Shown in pieces: positions 8,681 through 17,901 of a stretch of 64,000 nt of DNA. Numbering within the stretch: position 1 is the stretch's first letter; each line of letters starts with the position of its first letter. Origin of the DNA: UBA12202 sp002691725 (lineage in GTDB: Bacteria > Pseudomonadota > Alphaproteobacteria > Puniceispirillales > UBA1172); assembly GCA_965660675.1 (NCBI GenBank), contig CBFIAU010000003.1, positions 216,459 to 280,458 of the forward strand. The letters run 5' to 3'. Position numbers and translations under genes: made by a program. Under the pieces are notes generated by a model, which did no database searches, had not been told where the DNA came from, and worked only from the letters and a program-made list of their open reading frames with translations.

Positions 8681-8938
8681 CTAAATCAGGCCTAGCGCTG
8701 ACCGATAGGTTTCAATCAGCTGATCCTGTTCAACCAAATCCTGTTTATCCATAGCGCGCATTTTGACGACTTGGCGCATGATCTTGGGATCAAAGCCATA
8801 GCCTTTCGCCTCACTATACACTTCTCTGATATCGGCCAAGATACCGGCCTTTTCTTCTTCCAGGCGCTCAACACGTTCAATAAATTGACGTAACATTTCA
8901 GGAGTTTGGTTCCCGGTATTCATGCCAGTTGCATTCAT
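8681..8938 (-). CDS. gapR: GapR family nucleoid-associated protein (DUF2312)
   Basis: A small DNA-binding protein of 85 residues, matching the DUF2312 family: helical LRQFIERVERLEEEKAGILADIREVYSEAK followed by the conserved GYGFDPKIMRQVVKMRAMD segment. Family knowledge: in Caulobacter GapR clamps overtwisted AT-rich DNA and supports chromosome replication. The first ten residues are variable and an ATG at residue 6 is a possible alternative start. It lies just before pyrF on the minus strand. Confidence 0.9.
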   Translation of the reverse strand: MNATGMNTGNQTPEMLRQFIERVERLEEEKAGILADIREVYSEAKGYGFDPKIMRQVVKMRAMDKQDLVEQDQLIETYRSALGLI

Positions 8939-8999
8939 TTTTATCAGTCCATCAGGTTATGCAAATAAGGCGTCACTTACCTTACTAGCAGTTAAATAT

Positions 9000-9030
9000 G
9001 TGCAATTAATGCTGTGCAATTAATGCTGTG
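9000..9030 (-). repeat. 14-bp tandem duplication over a stop codon
   Basis: tgcaattaatgctg occurs twice without mismatch (9001-9014 and 9015-9028), and the periodicity extends one or two bases each way. The stop codon of the DUF1244 gene (9020-9022) is inside the second copy. Confidence 0.85.
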
Positions 9031-9310
9031 GGCCTTCTTTCATAGCGGCAAGCTGTTCAGGCGTTGCTTCGGTTTGATATTTGTCTTTCCATTCGCCATA
9101 TGGCATTCCGTAAACACGTTCTTTGGCGGTATCCTGGTCTATGCTGTCACCCAAATCGTCAGCCGCTTCACGCAGCCACCGTGATAGACAATTGCGGCAG
9201 AATCCAGACAAGTTCATCATATCAATGTTTTGAACATCGGTGCGCTCTTGCAAATGTTTCACCAGCCGTCTGAATGCCGCGGCTTCAATTTCGATATTTC
9301 TGTCAGTCAT
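9020..9310 (-). CDS. DUF1244 family protein
   Basis: A 96-residue protein of unknown function found widely in alphaproteobacteria. It has the conserved NLSGFCRNCLSRWLREAADD core with two cysteines three apart, then YGMPYGEWKDKYQ. A longer open frame reaches upstream to 9586, but the family begins at MTDRN, where the ATG at 9310 has a GGAG ribosome binding site about 9 bases before it. The upstream part of the longer frame also runs into the divergent mntR gene, so I reject it. Confidence 0.88.
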   Translation of the reverse strand: MTDRNIEIEAAAFRRLVKHLQERTDVQNIDMMNLSGFCRNCLSRWLREAADDLGDSIDQDTAKERVYGMPYGEWKDKYQTEATPEQLAAMKEGPQH

Positions 9311-9436
9311 TTCTATCTCCACACCATCTATTATATTTGAAGACATGCCAGTGAGGCAACCATATGACAAGATAATTTTCATCTTGCGTCTCGAATTGGA
9401 CTTGCCTAGTTTGAATAAAGCATCAGGTGATCGGAT

Positions 9437-9958
9437 ATGACAGCTAAAAAAATAACTAATAATACAGAACCCCCTGCGGATAACTTGCCCCCAATACATG
9501 TTTCGGAGCACGTTTCGGTGCATGATGTGGCGGAAAATGATATCGCAACCTCGGCGGCACGGTTTGAACGTATTCGCCGCGCCCATCAGAAAGAAGTCGC
9601 CGAAGACTATGTTGAAATGATTGCCGAATTAATTGATCAATTTGGTGAAGCGCGGATTAGTGATCTGGCGGCAAGGTTTGGGGTTTCTGCACCAACGGTT
9701 AATGCGACTATCCAGCGGCTTCATCGCGAAGACTTGGTGGTCATGACCCCGTATCAGCCGATCACGCTTACTGATAAAGGCCAAGCCCTAGCCATTAGCT
9801 GTTCGCAAAGACACGCGGTTGTCCGTGATTTTCTTGTGACAATCGGGGTTGACCCGATCACCGCCGATGCCGATGCTGAGGGTATGGAACATCATATTAG
9901 TGATAAAACCCTTGCCGCTTTTCAGCAAATGACCCCAATAAATAACTCCGATAAATGA
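9437..9958 (+). CDS. mntR: DtxR-family manganese-responsive regulator
   Basis: Metal-dependent transcriptional repressor of 173 residues. A winged helix occupies about residues 45-105 (ISDLAARFGVSAPTVNATIQRLHREDLV), followed by the dimerisation and metal-binding helices (SQRHAVVRDFLVTIGVDPITADADAEGMEHHIS) with the ligand-type E and H residues. MntR proteins switch manganese uptake off when manganese is sufficient. No mntH or manganese ABC transporter is next to it, so its targets lie elsewhere. It is divergent from the DUF1244 gene and convergent with the GT39 gene. Confidence 0.85.
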   Translation: MTAKKITNNTEPPADNLPPIHVSEHVSVHDVAENDIATSAARFERIRRAHQKEVAEDYVEMIAELIDQFGEARISDLAARFGVSAPTVNATIQRLHREDLVVMTPYQPITLTDKGQALAISCSQRHAVVRDFLVTIGVDPITADADAEGMEHHISDKTLAAFQQMTPINNSDK

Positions 9959-9984
9959 TCCTGAACTAGCTGATGTCAGGGGGG

Positions 9985-11460
9985 CTAATCGGTGCCGTCT
10001 ATCCCTTCAAAAACATAAAGTATTCGCTCACGCTGGTTGCTAATCCTGGCTTGGCTGATGGTCATTGCCCCTGTCCATGCTACCCCGTCTATATTGAGCG
10101 GCTGGCGGCTTTCTGTGACCAGAAAAACAGGCTGGTCATTGGCTGATGGCAAGAAACTGAAATAGGCTTCATAGTGATTGCTGGGCGTGCTATCGCTGTC
10201 AAAAATCCGTATTCTTATATCCGTGTCACGAAAGCGATGGGTCAATAACGCGGTTGTGACACGGCGATCAGTGATAATCGTTGCGCCTGGATGAGGGCTG
10301 ATAAATTCGCTAATATCAGCGTGATGAATATCCCAGCCGCGCAAATGCCGCAACGGATCAGATGACGGCGTCAAGATGCCCATACTCCCTGTTATACACA
10401 TCAGCCATACCAGCCCGATTACGCCCGTGTTGCTCGCGCCAATAAAGCCTAACCACCAAGGGCGTTTAAGCCTGGATGCGCCATCACAAAGCCATCCTGA
10501 TACCAGAATTATTGCTGGCGGCCATGCCAAAATAGCCCAGTTTGCATTGGCCTCACTTATCATAGCCTGAATGGTGATGACGATCAGTGGCGGCGCCATA
10601 AATGCCAGTAAAAACGCTTTATGTTTAACCGATGTGCTGATTGCCATAACCACGGCTAATAGCAAAACAGGGCCAGTGACCGCGGCTTGCGATACCAGAA
10701 AATGCAAACCAGATATGATGGAAATGCTGGCGTCACGAATATTGGCGTTATGTTCCAAATGGCTGATCGTGGCAAATCCGTTTTGCCAATTCCAGATCAG
10801 GTTTGGGCTGATAACAATCAACGCAGAGAGCAAAAACACCCCCCAATCCCTGAGCCGCATTAGTTGCCGAAACTGGCGGTTCATCAGCCATATGATGCCT
10901 ATGCTGATGCCTAAGCTAATGAGACTGTAAATAGCCGCATATTTTGATAAAAATCCAAGCCCTAGCATAATTCCAGCCAGGCTATATGTCGTCAGGCTTA
11001 ATGATCTGCCCATAGCAAGTGGCGATAATGCCAACATCATGGCGCTGGTGAACAGCAATAGCGGGGTATCCGTTGATATAACAACGCTGGCCAGACCAAC
11101 GGCAGGTAAAGTGACCCAGCCGAGGGCGGCTAGTCGGCCAGCCATAGGGTGATATAATTCATCAGCCAGTTTCCACAAAATGAGCGCGGTGATGCCATGA
11201 AAAACTGGTGCCATCAGCCGGATGCCTGCCTCTCCTGAGCCAGCAAGGCTGGTGCCGATGCTGATCACCCATGCAATCATTGGCGGCTTTGTGAAATATC
11301 CAGCCTCAGGCGTTAAGCTCCAAAGCCAGTATTGTGCCTCATCAACGCTAAGATCAAGTGGGCTCACAAAAACCGCATATAGGCGCATGATGGTGATGCT
11401 AATGACAGCTAAGAACGTGATCAGATTAGCCAAAGAAAGGTTTAGCGGAGACGAAGCCAT
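9985..11460 (-). CDS. GT39/ArnT-like membrane glycosyltransferase
   Basis: A polytopic membrane protein of 491 residues in the dolichol/undecaprenyl-phosphate mannosyltransferase-like (GT39, PMT_2) group. The first periplasmic loop holds the catalytic-type acidic pair in LSVDEAQYWLWS near residue 40, followed by TKPPMIAW, as in ArnT. About ten hydrophobic segments follow, then a soluble C-terminal part of about 120 residues. Such enzymes move a sugar from a lipid-linked donor to lipid A or another envelope acceptor; the sugar and acceptor cannot be told. It is divergent from mutA (73 bases). Confidence 0.8.
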   Translation of the reverse strand: MASSPLNLSLANLITFLAVISITIMRLYAVFVSPLDLSVDEAQYWLWSLTPEAGYFTKPPMIAWVISIGTSLAGSGEAGIRLMAPVFHGITALILWKLADELYHPMAGRLAALGWVTLPAVGLASVVISTDTPLLLFTSAMMLALSPLAMGRSLSLTTYSLAGIMLGLGFLSKYAAIYSLISLGISIGIIWLMNRQFRQLMRLRDWGVFLLSALIVISPNLIWNWQNGFATISHLEHNANIRDASISIISGLHFLVSQAAVTGPVLLLAVVMAISTSVKHKAFLLAFMAPPLIVITIQAMISEANANWAILAWPPAIILVSGWLCDGASRLKRPWWLGFIGASNTGVIGLVWLMCITGSMGILTPSSDPLRHLRGWDIHHADISEFISPHPGATIITDRRVTTALLTHRFRDTDIRIRIFDSDSTPSNHYEAYFSFLPSANDQPVFLVTESRQPLNIDGVAWTGAMTISQARISNQRERILYVFEGIDGTD

Positions 11461-11533
11461 GGCTATATTCTATCATGGAGTTCTATTGGTAAAAACCTTG
11501 TTTTTTCGCGCCTTTACATAGTATTCTAGCATC

Positions 11534-13231
11534 ATGGATACAGATTTTGAAGATGACTGGCAGCATTGGGTTCAGATGGTTAACAAAACCACTGGTGCGG
11601 ATTGGCAAGATTTATCCCATCTTACCGAAGATGGAATTAGCATAAAGCCGATTTATCCGCTTGAGGCGGTAGCGGCGCATGCGGTGTTTACTAATCCCGG
11701 CTGGCAGATGGCGCAATTTGTGGCTGATGATGCCGCCCCTCAGGTGCTGAATAAAAGCATTCTTGATGAGCTAGAGGCCAGTGTCAGCATGATCATGTTG
11801 CCGCTTGCGGTCACCTCACAAATGACAGCAGACCATATGGCAGAAATTCTGGACGGGGTTTATACCGATGCCTGTCAGTTTGGGCACCCCCATGGTGGTG
11901 ACGTCATTACATATGCTAATATTTGGGCTGATTATGCTTGCGGGGCTGAATATTCCGGGCATGACAGCAATGATTTGGCGGTGCATCTAGGCGCTGATCC
12001 TGTGGCTGATATCATGCTTGATCTGTGCGGCCAAGATACTGCCAAAGACCGTGCCAAGGCATTAGCGGCATGGGGTGTTGAGCGTCAATCTGATCTATCA
12101 TCATGCCGCTGTTTTGCGGCTTCTGGAGATGTCTATCACCGCTATGGGCTGACCGATGGGCAGGAATTGGGGCTATCTCTGGCAAGTCTGATCTGGCAGT
12201 TACGCTTATGGGAGCAAGCGGGATATTCCTTGGCTGAGGCTTTGCCTAAATCCGTGATGCGGATAGCGGTGACATCTGATTTATATTCCGCCCTTGCGAA
12301 AACGCGGGGCGCCAGGATGCTGCTTCGGCATTTATGTTCGGTCATTGGGGTGGATAAAAGTAAGACGGCTAATCTGATGCCAAGCCTACATGTTTTTACC
12401 TCTGATCGGATGATGACACGGATTGAGCCTATGAACAATGTTCTGCGCCATGTCACCGCCAGTCTGGGGGCAGCATTAGGCGGTGCTGAAATCATGACAA
12501 CCTTGCCGCATGACTGGCTCACCGGCAGCACCGATATGAGCCGCCGTCTAGCCAGAAATATTCAGCTCATTATGCGTGATGAAGCGCGCCTTGATCAGGT
12601 GGCAGACCCTGCGCATGGTGCGCCTTCGCTTGAGGCGATCAGCCAGGCCATTGCTGAAAAAGCATGGCAGGTCTTCCAAGATATCGAAGCCAGAGGCGGC
12701 GCTATGGCAGCGGTGACATCAGGCATGGTTCGGGATTGGGCGGCGGCGGCAAGCGCTAGCCGACAAGCCAGGATGGATGATCGTGATCAAGCGATGCTAG
12801 GCATTAATCACCACCCTCAGCAAGCATCAGAGATGTTGCCACCATTGCTCATTGAGAATGGCATGATGCGTGGCGGCATGGCTCGACCAGCCCAGCCTTG
12901 GGAAGATTTACGGCAGGCGGCGGCGGCCAAGGACATGCGCTGTCTGATCTTGGATCATGGTGATAGCGATAAAGCCCATATTAGCAGATGGCTTGATGAC
13001 ATGCGGATGGCTGGCATTCAAGCAGCTCATGTTAGCGTTGCTGATGCTGAGACCGCTGAGGCGCAAATATTAGCCGCAAAGCCGCATCTCCTCATTGCTG
13101 ATCCTGCGGCTCAATCCATGTTGTCCGGGCATAGCCAAGACATAGGAGCGCTTGCCGTGATACCGCTTGATGCCAAAGGCGTGACAAGGCGGCAGGGGAT
13201 TATGGCTGTCATTGAGAGGATGGCAGGATGA
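11534..13231 (+). CDS. mutA: Methylmalonyl-CoA mutase small subunit
   Basis: The 565-residue beta subunit of a heterodimeric methylmalonyl-CoA mutase. It follows the large-subunit fold but is catalytically degenerate: in the C-terminal domain the cobalamin-ligand motif DxHxxG is absent, leaving LILDHGDSDKAH at that place. The gene overlaps mutB by 4 bases (ATGA), which fits translational coupling and a 1:1 complex. Together they convert methylmalonyl-CoA to succinyl-CoA in propionate, odd-chain fatty acid and branched amino acid breakdown. Confidence 0.9.
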   Translation: MDTDFEDDWQHWVQMVNKTTGADWQDLSHLTEDGISIKPIYPLEAVAAHAVFTNPGWQMAQFVADDAAPQVLNKSILDELEASVSMIMLPLAVTSQMTADHMAEILDGVYTDACQFGHPHGGDVITYANIWADYACGAEYSGHDSNDLAVHLGADPVADIMLDLCGQDTAKDRAKALAAWGVERQSDLSSCRCFAASGDVYHRYGLTDGQELGLSLASLIWQLRLWEQAGYSLAEALPKSVMRIAVTSDLYSALAKTRGARMLLRHLCSVIGVDKSKTANLMPSLHVFTSDRMMTRIEPMNNVLRHVTASLGAALGGAEIMTTLPHDWLTGSTDMSRRLARNIQLIMRDEARLDQVADPAHGAPSLEAISQAIAEKAWQVFQDIEARGGAMAAVTSGMVRDWAAAASASRQARMDDRDQAMLGINHHPQQASEMLPPLLIENGMMRGGMARPAQPWEDLRQAAAAKDMRCLILDHGDSDKAHISRWLDDMRMAGIQAAHVSVADAETAEAQILAAKPHLLIADPAAQSMLSGHSQDIGALAVIPLDAKGVTRRQGIMAVIERMAG

Positions 13232-15369
13232 GCAAGTTACCTGATTTTAAGGATATTCCGTTTCAGTGTGCCAAGGCTGAGCTAGCCAATAGCGGCGATA
13301 CGACATCACATGATTGGCCCGAAGGCATTGCCATGCCGTCATGGGTGGCGCCAGATCAGACAGCAAGCGCATATAGAGAACTGCCGGGGCAGTTTCCGTT
13401 TACCCGTGGGCCATATCCGACCATGTACACAACACGGCCATGGACAATTCGGCAATATGCAGGCTTTTCCACAGCTGAAGAATCAAATGCGTTTTATCGC
13501 CGTAACCTGGCGGCTGGTCAGATGGGGTTATCTATTGCTTTTGATCTAGCCACGCATCGCGGCTATGATTCGGATAATCCGCGCGTCAAATCTGATGTTG
13601 GTATGGCAGGTGTAGCCATCGACTCGATTGAGGATATGCGCGTCCTTTTCAAAGGGATTCCGCTTGATAAGATGAGCGTTTCCATGACCATGAATGGCGC
13701 CGTATTGCCGATCATGGCACTTTATATTGTTGCCGCTGAGGAGCAGGGTGTCGCCTCCGAATTGCTGACCGGAACGATACAGAATGATATTTTGAAAGAG
13801 TTCATGGTGCGCAATACCTATATCTATCCCCCTGCAAAATCGATGCGGATTGTGTCAGATATCTTTGCCTATACGTCAACGCATATGCCGCGCTTTAATT
13901 CAATATCTATTTCGGGATATCATATCGAAGAAGCCGGGGCGACGGCTGATCTTGAGCTTGCTTACACTTTAGGTGATGGGCTTGAATATATTCGGGCGGG
14001 ATTGGCGGCAGGGCTTGATGCGAAAACATTTGTGCCTAGATTGTCGTTCTTTTTCGCGAATTCAATGCCATATTTGGTTGAGGTAGCGAAATTACGCGCA
14101 GCAAGGCGGTTATGGGCGGAATTACTGGCTGATGAGTTTGGTTTTTCTGATCCAAAATTGCTCATGTTACGGACGCATTGCCAGACCTCAGGATGGTCGC
14201 TGGCGGCACAAGATGTCTATAATAATGTGGTTCGAACAGTGATTGAGGCGGCGGCGGCGGTTGGTGGTCATACGCAATCCTTACATACAAACTCGCTTGA
14301 TGAAGCGCTTGGTTTGCCAACAGATACCTCAGCCCGGATTGCCCGCAACACACAGCTTCATCTGGCTGGTGAGGGTGGGGTGACGCGCCATATTGATCCA
14401 TGGGGAGGCAGTGGCGCGGTTGAGTATCTGACCGATAGTTTGATCACAAGAGCGCGCGCCCATTTAGATGAAATTAACGCGGCTGGCGGCATGGCAAAAG
14501 CCATCGCCAGTGGATTGCCAAAACGCCGTATCGAAGAAGTCGCTACCCGAACACAGGCTTGGATAGACACCGGTCAGCAAAGCATTATTGGCGTTAATAT
14601 CTATCCACCGGTTGATCAAACATCTGATCAAGACATGATCGAAGTATTGCGTATTGATACTGATGCGGTGCGCGATCAGCAAATTGCCCGGCTGGAAAAA
14701 TTACGCAAAAATAGAAATAGTGCGCAAACGAAAAAAGCCTTATCAGGATTAGAAATGGCGGCCAGAGGCACCGATAATTTATTGGCAAAGGCGGTGGCAG
14801 CGGCACGCGCTGGTGCCACAGTGGGGGAGATGTCAGCCGCTATGGAACGTGCCTTCACCCGCTATAAAGCCCCTGTATCAGGGGTCAAAGGGATATGGAA
14901 AAACACGGCGCCGGCATCACCAAATCTGAAGCAAGCGATTGCCCGATTTACCGATAATACTGGCCGCAAGCCGCGTATCTTGATCGCCAAGCTGGGGCAA
15001 GATGGTCATGATCGCGGCCAGAAAGTGGTGGCATCAGCGCTTCATGATTTGGGCTTTGAAGTGGTCATTGGCCCGTTGTTTCAAACCGAGGATGAGGCCG
15101 CTGATTTAGCCATGGATAAAGCCGTTGATATGGTTGGGCTATCGTCATTAGCGGCAGGTCATAGACAATTTGCGCCAGCGATGCGCGATGCCCTGGATGC
15201 GCGTGGTGGTGATATCATTCCGCTGGTCATTGGCGGGGTCATTCCGCCCGCGGATATGGCTGAACTTAAAGCCAATGGAATTGATGCGATCTTTCCGCCG
15301 GGATCAAATATGGAAGCCATTGCAGAAACCTTGTTATCTATCCTTGGAAAACGCCGCAACTTGGCCTAA
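13228..15369 (+). CDS. mutB: Methylmalonyl-CoA mutase large subunit
   Basis: Catalytic, coenzyme-B12-dependent subunit (713 residues, standard length). The TIM-barrel part opens with the PFTRGPYPTMYTTRPWTIRQYAGF substrate region (only part quoted here as PFTRGPYPTMY) and contains SISGYHIEEAGA. The B12 domain starts near residue 577 and has DGHDRG at residues 592-597, where H594 is the expected lower cobalt ligand, then GPLFQT and GLSSLAAGH. No meaB chaperone or epimerase gene is near. The product succinyl-CoA can enter the TCA cycle or serve HemA. Confidence 0.96.
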   Translation: MSKLPDFKDIPFQCAKAELANSGDTTSHDWPEGIAMPSWVAPDQTASAYRELPGQFPFTRGPYPTMYTTRPWTIRQYAGFSTAEESNAFYRRNLAAGQMGLSIAFDLATHRGYDSDNPRVKSDVGMAGVAIDSIEDMRVLFKGIPLDKMSVSMTMNGAVLPIMALYIVAAEEQGVASELLTGTIQNDILKEFMVRNTYIYPPAKSMRIVSDIFAYTSTHMPRFNSISISGYHIEEAGATADLELAYTLGDGLEYIRAGLAAGLDAKTFVPRLSFFFANSMPYLVEVAKLRAARRLWAELLADEFGFSDPKLLMLRTHCQTSGWSLAAQDVYNNVVRTVIEAAAAVGGHTQSLHTNSLDEALGLPTDTSARIARNTQLHLAGEGGVTRHIDPWGGSGAVEYLTDSLITRARAHLDEINAAGGMAKAIASGLPKRRIEEVATRTQAWIDTGQQSIIGVNIYPPVDQTSDQDMIEVLRIDTDAVRDQQIARLEKLRKNRNSAQTKKALSGLEMAARGTDNLLAKAVAAARAGATVGEMSAAMERAFTRYKAPVSGVKGIWKNTAPASPNLKQAIARFTDNTGRKPRILIAKLGQDGHDRGQKVVASALHDLGFEVVIGPLFQTEDEAADLAMDKAVDMVGLSSLAAGHRQFAPAMRDALDARGGDIIPLVIGGVIPPADMAELKANGIDAIFPPGSNMEAIAETLLSILGKRRNLA

Positions 15370-15397
15370 ATGAATATCATAGCAATGACGTGAGGAT

Positions 15398-15820
15398 ATG
15401 AAAATGGGTCTGGCTGATGCCGCGCAAGACATCGTTGATGAGTTTGATTTTCTTGATGACTGGGAAGAACGCTATCAGCATTTGATTGGCATGGGGCGAG
15501 CGTTAACGCCGCTTGATACGGCGATCATGACAGATGATAATCGGCTCCGTGGCTGTCAGTCAGTGGTGCATTTCAAGGCCGATTATTCTGATGGTCTGAT
15601 GCATTATCAGGCCGGCAGTGACGCAGCGATTGTTCAGGGGCTAATTGCGCTTTTGATGCGGGTGTATTCGGGGCAACGCCCTGATGATATTCTGGAATTT
15701 CAGCCACAGTTTCTTCAACAGATTGGTCTGGATGAGCATTTATCACCAACGCGCAAAAACGGCTTAGCCTCAATGATAACCGCCATTATGGCTGAGGCTA
15801 AAGCAAGAACAGCAATCTAA
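15398..15820 (+). CDS. sufE: SufE family cysteine desulfuration protein
   Basis: A 140-residue SufE, the sulfur acceptor that takes persulfide from the cysteine desulfurase SufS and stimulates it during iron-sulfur cluster assembly. The sulfur-accepting cysteine is C53 in LRGCQSV; the N-terminal FDFLDDWEERYQHLIGMG and the C-terminal LSPTRKNGL are family-typical. It starts 28 bases after mutB with a GAGGAT ribosome binding site 1-2 codons upstream. No suf operon is adjacent, so this is a detached sufE, as often seen in alphaproteobacteria. Confidence 0.92.
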   Translation: MKMGLADAAQDIVDEFDFLDDWEERYQHLIGMGRALTPLDTAIMTDDNRLRGCQSVVHFKADYSDGLMHYQAGSDAAIVQGLIALLMRVYSGQRPDDILEFQPQFLQQIGLDEHLSPTRKNGLASMITAIMAEAKARTAI

Positions 15821-15824
15821 TCTG

Positions 15825-16814
15825 TTACTGTATCAGCCGTTCATCGCGTGGAGTCCGGCCATAGGTTTCGCGATAGCATTTTGAAAAATGTGACGCTGAG
15901 ACAAACCCACAAGCTAATGCCACAGACAAGATAGACATGCTCGTTTGACGTAATAAATGCCGCGCTCGTGCAATCCTCAAATTGAGATAATATCGGGTCG
16001 GGGTTGTGCTTAGATATTTGCGGAATAACCGTTCAAGCTGGCGTGTCGATAAATTAGCCCGCCGCGCAATATCAGTTTGGGGAATAGGCTCTTCAAGATT
16101 TTTTTCCATTTCGGCAACAACTGTCAGCAATTTAGGATGACTAACCCCTAACCGTGACCGCAACTCCATGCGCTGGCGGTCATGGCTGTCACGGATACGG
16201 TCATGAATAAATTGCTCAGAAATGGAGGTGGCGAGCCCGTGGCCATGCGCTTGGGCGATCAGATGCAGCATCATGTCTAGCGCCGCTGTGCCGCCTGAAC
16301 AGGTGATGCGGTCGCTATCAATCTCAAATAACTCCTCAGTAACGTCAAGATTAGGGAACTCTTCTTCAAGCCCCTCACGATTTTCCCAGTGGATCGTGCA
16401 ACGCCTGTCTTCTAGTAATCCGGCCTTCGCCAGAACATAAGTGCCAGTGCAAATCGCACCAATAAGAACACCATGGCGATCAATCATGCGCAGGGCAGAT
16501 ATGACACTCTTGGTCGTGTGATGCTGAATATTAATGCCGCCACAAATAAAAATTAACCGGCAATTGATCAGGTCTTCAATCTGGGTTGTTGCGGCCACTT
16601 CTACGCCATTGCTGGCCATGGTATATTGCTCATTCTCTGAGGCAATAACCCAGTCAAAAAGCGGTTTTTCAGTCAGACGATTTGCCGAGCGCAACGGCTC
16701 AATGGCTGATGCAAACGCCATCATGGAAAAATTAGGAAGTAAAAAAAAACCAATTCGAAACGTATCCGATTGGGTTTCAGATGACATCAAATCGACAAGT
16801 GATATGCGTTGCAT
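15825..16814 (-). CDS. GlxA-type AraC family transcriptional regulator
   Basis: A 329-residue two-domain regulator: N-terminal DJ-1/PfpI-like domain (about 20-190, with the nucleophile-elbow-like GAICTGTYVLAKAG) and a C-terminal AraC helix-turn-helix pair (about 225-325, DIARRANLSTRQLERLF and ALACGFVSASHFSKCYRETYG). This architecture includes GbdR, CdhR and ArgR-type regulators of glycine betaine, carnitine and arginine breakdown. No such catabolic gene is adjacent, so the inducer is unknown. It stands alone, divergent from the TrmH-like gene across a 249-base gap. Confidence 0.85.
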   Translation of the reverse strand: MQRISLVDLMSSETQSDTFRIGFFLLPNFSMMAFASAIEPLRSANRLTEKPLFDWVIASENEQYTMASNGVEVAATTQIEDLINCRLIFICGGINIQHHTTKSVISALRMIDRHGVLIGAICTGTYVLAKAGLLEDRRCTIHWENREGLEEEFPNLDVTEELFEIDSDRITCSGGTAALDMMLHLIAQAHGHGLATSISEQFIHDRIRDSHDRQRMELRSRLGVSHPKLLTVVAEMEKNLEEPIPQTDIARRANLSTRQLERLFRKYLSTTPTRYYLNLRIARARHLLRQTSMSILSVALACGFVSASHFSKCYRETYGRTPRDERLIQ

Positions 16815-16955
16815 GTATTTTTGCTAAGGCTCTATATGATTGAATTACAAATTTCAACATGCCTAGATTTTGATTAAAAATGCAAGGCGAATTTTCATTA
16901 AAAGACGTCGCTTACTTGTCATTTAGCTAATCAGTGCTGACAGTAGCCATCCCAA

Positions 16956-17003
16956 GACTTGGAACACGACTTGGAACAAGACTTGGAACAAGGATTGGAA
17001 AAT
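16956..17003 (+). repeat. 12-bp tandem repeat, 4 copies, intergenic
   Basis: Units gacttggaacac, gacttggaacaa, gacttggaacaa and ggattggaaaat start at 16956, 16968, 16980 and 16992. The array lies in the 249-base gap between the divergent GlxA-type regulator and TrmH-like genes, about 60 bases before the latter. It could be an iterated binding site or a slippage product. The rest of this gap is AT-rich and shows no gene. Confidence 0.8.
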
Positions 17004-17063
17004 GTTTTATTCTCTGGATTGATCCCAGCCATAAGTCGGGATAGGTTGTCCTAAACAGGACAG

Positions 17064-17879
17064 ATGATGCGCCATATCAACAGCCTTACTAACACAACAG
17101 TTAAATCCTTGCGGGCCTTGCATGAACGTAAGTATCGCCGCCAGTCAGGGCTATTTTTGGCTGAAGGGATGCGGATTGTCATGGAGGCGATTGATTTAGG
17201 CTGGTCGCCGCAGCATCTAGCGTTTCTGGATGGCAGGCAGGATGATCCGCTGGTTGGGCGTCTGATTAAAGCCGCTGCCGCCGCCGATGCCGAATGTCTG
17301 GCTGTTAGCCATGATGTCTTGGCCAAGATCAGCCGCAAAGATAACCCGCAAGCGGTGGTGGCTAGTTTTGCAGAAACCTGGCACGGGTTTGATCAGGTGA
17401 TTGCCAGCAACGGCGTTTGGGTAGCCCTTGATCGTGTCCGTGATCCAGGTAATCTGGGCACAATCATGCGCAGCGTTGATGCTGCCGGTGGTGATGGGGT
17501 GATCTTAATCGGGGATTGTACCGATGGATTTTCGGTTGAGGCGGTACGCGCATCTATGGGCGCTTGCTTTAATTTGAAATTGGTCGAGATCAGTGAGGAT
17601 GCGTTTCTGGCGGCGCTTCCATCATGGTATTGTCGGCATGGTCAGCTAATAGGCACGTCGCTGGCGGCGTCAGTTGATTACAGGCAGGCGGATTGGGCGG
17701 CGCCCTTGATTATCATGATGGGAAATGAGCAGGCGGGTTTGACCGATGCCTTGACGGCGGCGGCAACACAGCTCATCAAAATGCCTATGCTTGGGCGATC
17801 TGATTCGTTGAACCTGGCTGTCGCAACGGGCATTGCGCTATATGAATATGTCCGTCACGCGCATCCTGATAAACCATAA
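17064..17879 (+). CDS. TrmH/SpoU family RNA 2'-O-methyltransferase
   Basis: A 271-residue SPOUT methyltransferase. The N-terminal substrate-binding part carries RKYRRQSGLFLAEGMRIV, and the catalytic domain has motif 1 (RVRDPGNLGTIMRS near 130), motif 2 (MGNEQAGL) and motif 3 (IKMPMLGRSDSLNLAVATG). It methylates a ribose 2'-OH in rRNA or tRNA using SAM; which nucleotide is not readable. An AGGA lies about 5 bases before the paired ATGs at the start. Confidence 0.88.
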   Translation: MMRHINSLTNTTVKSLRALHERKYRRQSGLFLAEGMRIVMEAIDLGWSPQHLAFLDGRQDDPLVGRLIKAAAAADAECLAVSHDVLAKISRKDNPQAVVASFAETWHGFDQVIASNGVWVALDRVRDPGNLGTIMRSVDAAGGDGVILIGDCTDGFSVEAVRASMGACFNLKLVEISEDAFLAALPSWYCRHGQLIGTSLAASVDYRQADWAAPLIIMMGNEQAGLTDALTAAATQLIKMPMLGRSDSLNLAVATGIALYEYVRHAHPDKP

Positions 17880-17901
17880 TCCATGCTAGCAATTATGCCA
17901 G

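Noticed and set aside
9020..9586. A 188-residue frame including the DUF1244 gene
   Set aside because: The upstream 92 residues have no family match, overlap the divergent mntR start, and the ATG at 9310 has its own GGAG.
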